DNA of 64,000 bases from contig NTMA01000072.1 of NCBI GenBank assembly GCA_002917075.1, positions 1 through 64,000 of the forward strand, written 5' to 3'. Origin of the DNA: Hawksworthiomyces lignivorus (taxonomy: Eukaryota > Ascomycota > Sordariomycetes > Ophiostomatales > Ophiostomataceae). The notes beneath the pieces are model-generated. The model was not told the DNA's origin and ran no database searches. It was given only the letters and a program-made list of their open reading frames with translations. Positions 57,036 through 64,000 of this stretch are shown here, in pieces; the stretch's first letter is position 1, and each line of letters begins with the position of its first letter. Made by a program: the position numbers and the translations under genes.

Positions 57036-59968
57036 ATGGCCGAGAAAAGCAGGGGCCGCCACGGCGCCCCGACATACTACGGCTTTCCAGTCGACACCCT
57101 CTACGACACATCCAAGCTACCCGAATTCCACACCGATTTCATTCCCCCCGAAGACATCGAAGCCTTTGTCCAAGCTCTCGCAGCACCTGACCCGCTGCAG
57201 TCTCCAACTGTCACATCAACAGGAGATGCCCTAGGCGCCACCCCGGCCAATCTGTCGAAGCGGAACTCCGTTGCAGGCGCAGCCGAGGGCGACAGCAGCC
57301 TGCGTCAGCAGCTGCCAGCAAGCTTTTCGCCTTCTGTCTCTTTTGATGCTTCAAGAACAGCCCTGCCGGCATCGTCGTCTCTCTTCATCAGCGCGAAGAA
57401 CGACTGGGCACCAATCTACGAGAAGGTCGCGAGATCAGAAGATGAAGGACGAAGGCACGGGGGAGAACAAGCCAGCGCCGAGGCCAGCACCGGCGCGGAT
57501 GCTGATGCCGATACTGGCACCGACAACATCAGCGCGCATGCTGGCGGCAGCAGGCCCTTCGCTCCCCGGCTTTTCTCGACCTCATGGTCGTTGTCGTGGC
57601 CGAAATGGAAGAACCCGTGGAAGAAGTGCGAGCCAGCCTCTGCGACAGCCACGGCAAAAAAGGGGAGACGTCACCCGCAGCAGCAGCAGCAGCAACAACG
57701 CAGGCGAGCAGCGGCAGCATCGGCTTCCGCTGGCAAGCGCGCACGAGCCAAGCCAGGCCCCGGCCGCCGGACACGGGATGAGACGCGCGAGGGCTACCTG
57801 TACGGCCTGCTGAAGTGGCCCTTCCTCGCCTGTGTGTTCGGGTGGATCATCGGCCTCTCCATCGCCTACCTCCTGACGCGCATGTACATTGCCGCCTATG
57901 AGCAGCTGGTGACCTGGCGTGGCCGCCGCGAGAGGATCCGCCACCGGATGCGGGCCACGTCAAACTATGGCGACTGGGTTGTGGCCGCCAACGAGATGGA
58001 CACTTACCTGGGCAACGACCACTGGAAAGAAGAGAACGAGTTTGCGTTCTACGACTCCCGGACCGTGCGGCGCGTGGCCGACCAGCTGCTCAAGTGTCGC
58101 GGGCGGGCCGAAGCCGTTGATGAAAAAGAAAGGGCCCAGGAGGAGACAAAGGCAGCAGAGTCGGATGCGGCCGGCCAGGACCGAAAGGCGGTCGAAGACC
58201 TCAAAGCGCTCGTCGAAGCGTGCGTCAAGAATAACTTTGCCGGAGTGGAGAACCGGCACCTGTACAGCCGGACGTACTACGGGACGAAGAACCTGGTACA
58301 GACTTTTGTCAACGAAGGTATGCTCTACGTCTACGGTTTGCCTGACATGTTCCATTTTCTAACAACGAGCTAGTGGAGAGAAGCTTGCTTTTCCTTATCC
58401 AGACAAAGCAGCTAGACGCGACAGAGAAGCGCGCCTTATTCAAGCGCCTCTATGCGAACTACGGAAGGACGGCGCTCTGTCTCTCAGGCGGTGCGTCCTT
58501 TGCGTACAACCATTTCGGCGTCGTCAGGGCGCTCCTTGACGAGGATTTGCTGCCCGACGTTATCACGGGCACGAGCGGTGGCGCCTTGGTGGCCGCTCTG
58601 GTAGCGACGCGAACAAACGACGAACTGCGCCAGCTCCTGGTACCCGCGCTGGCCGAAAACATCAATGCTTGCAGCGAGCCGTTTTCGGTGTGGTTTCCAC
58701 GCTGGTGGAAGACCGGTGCTCGCTTCGACTCGGTCGAGTGGGCGCGCCAGTGCGCCTGGTGGACACGCGGCTCGACGACGTTCCGCGAAGCCTACGAGCG
58801 CACCGGCCGCATCCTGAACGTGACCTGCGTGCCCGCCGATCCCCACTCGCCCACCATCTTGTGCAACTACAAGACGTCGCCCGACTGCGTCATCTGGTCC
58901 GCCGTCTTGGCGTCCGCGGCCGTGCCGGGCATTATGAATCCGGTCGTGCTGATGATGAAGACGCGCGGGGGCCAGCTCGTGCCGTACTCGTTTGGCCACA
59001 AGTGGAAGGACGGCAGCCTGCGGACCGACATCCCCATCAAGTCACTCAACCTGCACTTCAACGTCAACTTCACCATTGTCAGCCAGGTCAACCCCCACGT
59101 CAACCTCTTCTTCTTCAGCAGCCGCGGCTCCGTCGGTCAGCCCGTCACCCACCGCAAGGGCCGCGGCTGGCGTGGCGGCTACCTGGGCACCGCCTTTGAG
59201 GAGTACCTTAAGCAGGACCTGCGCAAATGGCTCAAGCTGCTCCGCAACCTCGAGCTGCTGCCCCGCCCGCTCGGCCAGGACTGGTCCCAGCTCTGGCTGC
59301 AGCCCTTTAGCGGCACTATCACCATCTGGCCCAAGTCGGTGCCGTCCGACTTCCTCCGCATCTTGACGGACCCCGACCCTCCGCGCCTCGCCCGCATGAT
59401 CCACGAGGGCCGCCAGTCGGCGTTCCCGCCGCTCAAGTTCATCTCGAACCGGCTGCGGATTGAGCGGCTGGTGGAGCGCGGGCGGCGAGAGTCGCGCAGC
59501 GCCGCTGCCGGCAATGGGTCCCACCACGCTGCCGGCGGCAGCGGCGACAACGACCACCAGGGCCCCAGCGGCGCCCACGGCCTCCACCTGGACGGCGGCT
59601 CGCGCCACGCTCTCAGCAGCAGCGTTGATTCGCTTCCGAGCGAGGACGAAATCCGCAGCCTGGCGCAGCGGTCGAGGCGCAGCACCGGTGAAGGCAGCGC
59701 TCTCGCCGGGCGGATCAGCGGCCGCCGCGGGCTGGTCGGCTTGGGCCTGGGCAGCCTGGGCGGCCTGGGCGGCCTGGGCGGCCTCGGCAGCACGACCACC
59801 ACGTCCGACGAGAACCTGTCGTCCGAGTCCGACCAGGACCTGGACGTGTCCAGCGGCGGCGGCGGCGGCGCGGGGGCCGGCAGCGAAGTTCCGGCGCGGC
59901 ATGCAGATGCTGACGAGATTAGTGACGACAGTAGAATAATTCCGGAGGAAACGGAGGTGGAAGATTGA
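57036..59968 (+). CDS. Patatin-domain lipase/phospholipase with membrane anchor
   Basis: Two exons, 57036-58317 and 58374-59968 (56-nt intron, donor GTATGC, CTAAC branch, CTAG acceptor), 958 residues. Belongs to the fungal patatin-like lipases related to yeast Tgl3/4/5, which hydrolyse triacylglycerol or phospholipid at lipid droplets/ER. After a disordered N-terminal half with a Gln run and basic patches comes one hydrophobic anchor (residues ~261-283). The catalytic domain shows the oxyanion loop SGGASF (465-470), nucleophile elbow GTSGG with Ser495, and the dyad Asp640 in KDGSLRTDIP. All catalytic residues are present. The C-tail (~700-958) is low complexity, with GlyLeu repeats and acidic SDEN/SSESDQD stretches. 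It converges on the next gene with 461 nt between stops. The frame stays open 50 codons upstream of the ATG. Confidence 0.9.
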
Positions 59969-60429
59969 ACATTGGTCCTGAGATAGCGGTGGGGATGCTC
60001 GGAAGATTAACTTTTCTTTTGTTTAATTTTTGCATGGGTACGGCTTTTGGCGCGAGGCGCATGGTCCATTCTTGCGGCACCAACGGCGTCACGGCATAGA
60101 AATATTAAGAGAGAGAGAACCGAGATTGGCATTAATGGGGGACCTGATCATTTGGTATAAGACACAGCATCGTGAGGATAAATTCAAATCTCGCACTGTC
60201 TGGTTGCACACCCATTGCTTTATACGCTATACATAGACCACCGTCAAATGGACTTCCCATGTAGCAAAGAAAGATGGTATTTTACACAACAAAACAAAAG
60301 ACCCACGCAATAGAACGGGTGTCTCGGCCTCTCTTCCGCATCATTATCACCTAATTCATTTTGATTTCATTTCACACTCTTCTGCTCCGCTCCCCTCTAT
60401 TCCCTTCTCCGTTCAGCTCTGTTTCACTC
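59969..60429. other. Convergent spacer, patatin/GPI-protein genes
   Basis: 461 nt holding the 3' ends of both convergent genes. AT-rich with a short GA stretch (60108-60118). No gene seen. Confidence 0.6.
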
Positions 60430-61464
60430 TCATGCTAACGTAAAGAGGCCCGCAATAAACCCGATCATGGCAATTAATGGCCACACGAGGTTGCGGAATT
60501 CGGGTGACACGAGGACGGCTAGAAGCGACGGGGACGAGGCGGAACCGCCTCCGGGACCGCCTCCGCCGGCGCCTCTCCTGCCCCAGGCGCCCGCCGCCGC
60601 CGCCGCGTTTGTGGACGACGCCTGCGTCGGCGCCGGCGGGCCCATCAGGTTGACGCCCTCGGTGACGGTGCAGGGAGCGAAGCCGTAGCGGTCGCCGCTC
60701 GTCCAAGTGTAGTTGTAGGTAGAGTAGGTGCCGTTCCAGTTAGGGTCGCCCGTGTACCAGATGGTGCCGATGTGGGTCAGGTTGCAGCGGGCGGAGCTGG
60801 TGCCGCTGAGCCGGCACTGGTTGACGACGGTGCGGTTGGGGTCGCCCCAGCGCGTGCCCGTGAAGATGAACGTCGTGGGGCCCTGCGTGACGGTCGACGG
60901 CGGGCCCGTGGCGTTGTACGTCCAGGAGCTTGACGCTGTGATGATGCTCGCCGTCGGCGTGCGGCGGCTGGTGATGGTGGACGGAGAGGACGACAGGCTG
61001 CCGTCCAGGGCGCCGTCACTGCTGTTGGCCGCGGTCGTCGGCGCCGTCAGGTCGACGCGCGTCGTCGTGATGACAAAGGTCGTGGCGCCGCCGTCGCCGT
61101 CGACGCTGACGACGCTGCCGCACACGCGGTGCAGAAGCGTGTACGGGAGGCCCTCAAAGGCCCGCTCGTCCAGGTAGAAGATGGGGACGACGCGGGTGGC
61201 GTCCGTCGTCGTCGCCGTCGTCGTGGACACCGACGTCGCCGTCTCGGTGGCCGTGTAGATGCTGACGCTGACAGAGACGCTGGTAGACACGGACGTGATG
61301 GTGGCCGGCGCGGCATCCTGCCGCCGCTGTGGCGGGACGGCGGGGCTCTGCTGCCGATCTTGCGCTTGCTGCTGCTGCTGCTCTTCTTGCTGTCCCGCCG
61401 CTGCAAGGCCGGGAGCCGCCAGCAGGGCTGCTCCCAGGCGAACAAGACGGATAAAAGACCACAT
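60430..61464 (-). CDS. Secreted, probably GPI-anchored cell-surface protein
   Basis: Intronless, 344 residues. The N-terminus is a classical signal peptide (MWSFIRLVRLGAALLAAPGLAAA, cleavage near residue 23). A Gln-rich stretch (~25-45) and a Ser/Thr/Val-rich segment (~55-90), expected to be O-glycosylated, follow. The central part (~90-290) has four N-glycosylation sequons (NRT, NLT, NGT, NYT) and four Cys that could pair (HRVCGSV, QCRLSG, RCNLTH, FAPCTVT). A Gly/Ala/Ser-rich linker and a hydrophobic tail (FRNLVWPLIAMIGFIAGLFTLA) with almost no charged end fit a GPI-attachment signal, with the omega site probably in the GGSASS region. It would sit in the plasma membrane or wall. No enzymatic motif was recognised. 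Confidence 0.75.
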   Translation of the reverse strand: MWSFIRLVRLGAALLAAPGLAAAGQQEEQQQQQAQDRQQSPAVPPQRRQDAAPATITSVSTSVSVSVSIYTATETATSVSTTTATTTDATRVVPIFYLDERAFEGLPYTLLHRVCGSVVSVDGDGGATTFVITTTRVDLTAPTTAANSSDGALDGSLSSSPSTITSRRTPTASIITASSSWTYNATGPPSTVTQGPTTFIFTGTRWGDPNRTVVNQCRLSGTSSARCNLTHIGTIWYTGDPNWNGTYSTYNYTWTSGDRYGFAPCTVTEGVNLMGPPAPTQASSTNAAAAAGAWGRRGAGGGGPGGGSASSPSLLAVLVSPEFRNLVWPLIAMIGFIAGLFTLA

Positions 61465-64000
61465 GGTCGAACTTCCTTTCTCTTTAATCTTATCTAGAGT
61501 TGCTTCTCAGGTCGCTTTCTCTCTTGAGGTCATGTAGATCTGAGCGAGGTTGAGCAGTCGGCATCGACAACTTCGACTGCCAGGACACGCATAGCGTCCA
61601 ACAAGGCGAAAAACTTCAGAGTCGTCTTTCGATATCCTAGCCCTGGTGTATTTTTTTTAGTTTCCTTCAAAGTAAACTTTCGCTGTGTTCTGGGTATGAA
61701 TAGAGCGGTGTCAAAGATCACCATGGGATAGAACTAGAAATGACATAGATGAGGAAATCGATGAATTATAAAACGGAAAATGAAGAAAGATGAGAAGCAC
61801 GTAAACATAAAATACAAGAATTCAACTATCTACCGCCCCTCCGAGTTTTCTCCCTCCTCAATTTGCTGTTTGTCCTTTCACATATTGGGATCACGGCTGA
61901 CCCAAAATCATAAACCAATTACCAAATATCCATATCACATTTCTCTCTCTCCACTTCCCTCTTGGGAACAGACCACATGGAAAAGAACAATAGCAAAGTA
62001 AGCATTGTTTTTAAGAAGAGAGTAGAAGACAGGAAACGTAATGGATAAAAAAAAACCAAAGAGTGGAGGGGATGGAAAGAAATATAAATTAATAGTTTAG
62101 CCGGCTTAGTTTGGGGCTTTTTGCTTGGAATGAGGGACAGAAAGTCGAAGAGGACGAGGCAGAAGACGGAAGAAGGGCACAGATCCAATAAATTATTAAA
62201 GAAAGAAATGAGAACAAGCAAAGAAGGCCTTTGCCGCCTCCCTTGTTCCTGCAGATCAGTACACTTACATCCACATACGCATGCACGAAGCTACTATATA
62301 AAATAGATGATGGCAATATGTATAGGAGAGAGAGAGTGGTTCCCATATTTGAGCCACTGTAAAATTAGACGCTGCAACACAGAGACACATTCTGCAGTCA
62401 ATTCAATCCTCTAGAACATATGAGCTGTATCATTCCTGTTATACGGCGCAGCAAAGGATAGCGTAAGAGTTTTGGTGGCTAACAAATATCCTAGATGCAA
62501 TTTCTTTATGTGCTCTGGGGGCGGAATGCGAGTGACAGCGGCCTCATTTATGAAGTTGACATGAAATGACGAGGCTGCCATTACGAGTAATGGTAACAAG
62601 CGAAAGTAGATCTAAATTAATTGTGAGATTCCTCTTTGGCGTACTGCGGCGAAAGCATCGTAAAAGAAACGAGGGGAATTTTCTGCCCGAAAATGAGAAC
62701 ATATATCCCACAAATCAAGTTACCAAACCCATTAATAATATATTGGTCTGAAGCTACAAGAAGGACACGAGCAGCAGGCCCCTAAGAAGAGAAAGTATTA
62801 TAAGAAGAGTAAGACCAAAAGAGGGCAATTGCATTAGGCCAGAAAATTAGTATTGAACAATAATAATATAAAAAATAGAAAAAAAAAAAACGTACAGCAG
62901 CGGGTATTCGCTGGTCGTCACCGACCCAACTACTAATCCGCCGATTACTGGTTTAACTAGGGGAGAGCGGACGGGATCCCGTGCTTTCCAGTATCTATGG
63001 CCGTACGTGGAAGACAAAACAACTTGCAGAAGTATATGAATAACAATACAGCATCCCAACAGCACGACTGAGCGGCGATACTTCGGCATCAAATGAGATA
63101 TGTGTCGTGGAAATCTAGTCTTACAAAAACGTGAGCTTCCGAGACCAGAGCAGGAAATCTACATCGTATACTGTCTGAAACATGATAATCAATAGTGTAA
63201 AATTTGTGTCTCTTGTTTCCCCGAAGACGAGACAGCATCTAGAAGAATGATTACACTAGAGTTCTGAATTTTTTTTCTCGTCTTAAATATATATTTAGTT
63301 TATGATTCTCATTTACTAGTTTAATAGATGGACTCTATTCAGCCCATGTTAACAACGCAAGGGACATTGAGGATGTTTTGTCTCTCATCTTCTACCTCCC
63401 ATCTCATCAGTCCTCTAAGCTCCCATTAAAGAGTATTCCGGGGCTCTCTTGCTTATTTGAATTTTCACATCTGAGTGAACTTTAACAGCCAAAGCTCCCA
63501 AAACCAAACTGAACTTAGCTACTATGGAGCTCAAGGAGCAGATTTATGTAAATCAGAAATAAATAGCTCTTATTCTCTACTATGACGCCTACTTGAAACC
63601 CGACCTGCTCTTTTTGTAATAGGACTATGACGGATCCTCCAGGAACATAAAGAGCTCAATTAAAAACGACACCATAAGCGTCATGTGCGTTGCCTAGACC
63701 CTTTGCATAAGAAAGAAACCTAGACAGCGGCTACAATCTTAGGCATTGGTCTCGAAAGGTGCCGAGCAAAACTATCTCACCAAGCTCATTTTCTCCGTTG
63801 TTTTTTGGTGGTGGCCTGCATCGTATAAGTTCTATTTACTTGTTGACTTACTGTGGTCTCACCTTTCTTGTTTAGCTTAGCTTTTATGCCCAAAGTAGCC
63901 TACCAGTCTTGGCGACTTCTTTTCTTCTTACTTTCGCATTAGCGGATCTCTCGCACTCTCTCGCACTGCTACTCCGTATGAATTGCTGGTTTTCTATTGT
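61465..64000. other. Gene-free right edge
   Basis: 2.5 kb upstream of the GPI-protein gene, AT-rich, with a short A-run at 62880 and one TACTCCGTA motif (63970-63978). Only short frames without codon bias. Part of a gene could begin beyond the window; none is visible inside it. Confidence 0.55.

Overview
The window looks like nuclear DNA of a filamentous ascomycete (Pezizomycotina, most likely a Sordariomycete). The evidence is short introns (42-137 nt) with GT...AG ends and CTAAC-type branch sites, GC-rich third codon positions in many genes, long AT/pyrimidine-rich spacers with homopolymer runs, and a typical fungal gene set. I saw no tRNA, rRNA, CRISPR array or recognisable transposon. All assignments come from reading the sequence; no database search was run.

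Layout, left to right. 0.5-2.7 kb: intronless sucrose/maltose-type (GPH) transporter, minus. 3.8-5.9 kb: five-exon PX-BAR sorting nexin Snx41/Atg20, minus. 7.1-7.7 kb: a broken copy of the succinate dehydrogenase assembly factor SDHAF4, plus. 7.7-10.7 kb: gene-free. 10.7-12.6 kb: single-pass, proline-rich membrane protein of unknown role, minus, divergent from CTR9 (Paf1 complex, 13.8-17.6 kb, plus). Then PrpF-family isomerase (18.0-19.4, plus), a putative fungal transcription factor without a zinc cluster (20.6-23.0, plus), cytosolic-type aldehyde dehydrogenase (23.2-24.8, minus), LMBR1-like nine-helix membrane protein (26.3-28.7, plus) and an SMP-30/gluconolactonase hydrolase (32.1-33.2, minus).

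33.2-46.9 kb is a gene desert in which I found nothing convincing beyond simple repeats and a recurring TACTCCGTA-like motif. It leads into a long, almost ATG-free leader and a bZIP transcription factor (48.3-50.9, plus). After another 2.3 kb spacer come a four-exon gene of unknown function (53.2-55.4, plus), a patatin-domain lipase with a membrane anchor (57.0-60.0, plus) and a secreted, probably GPI-anchored protein (60.4-61.5, minus). The last 2.5 kb hold no gene I can support.

The genes do not form an obvious cluster or pathway; they read as ordinary housekeeping and regulatory loci. Two compositional classes are visible. The transporter, CTR9, PrpF, ALDH, LMBR1 and the 3' exon of the patatin gene are strongly GC3-biased, which produces long shadow reading frames. 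The bZIP, the four-exon unknown, the single-pass protein and SMP-30 are moderate in GC. The points most worth a second look are the broken SDHAF4, the array of consensus splice donors inside the SMP-30 intron, the ATG-depleted bZIP leader, the start-codon-overlapping uORF of the LMBR1 gene, and the unknown four-exon protein with a conserved-looking C-terminal domain.
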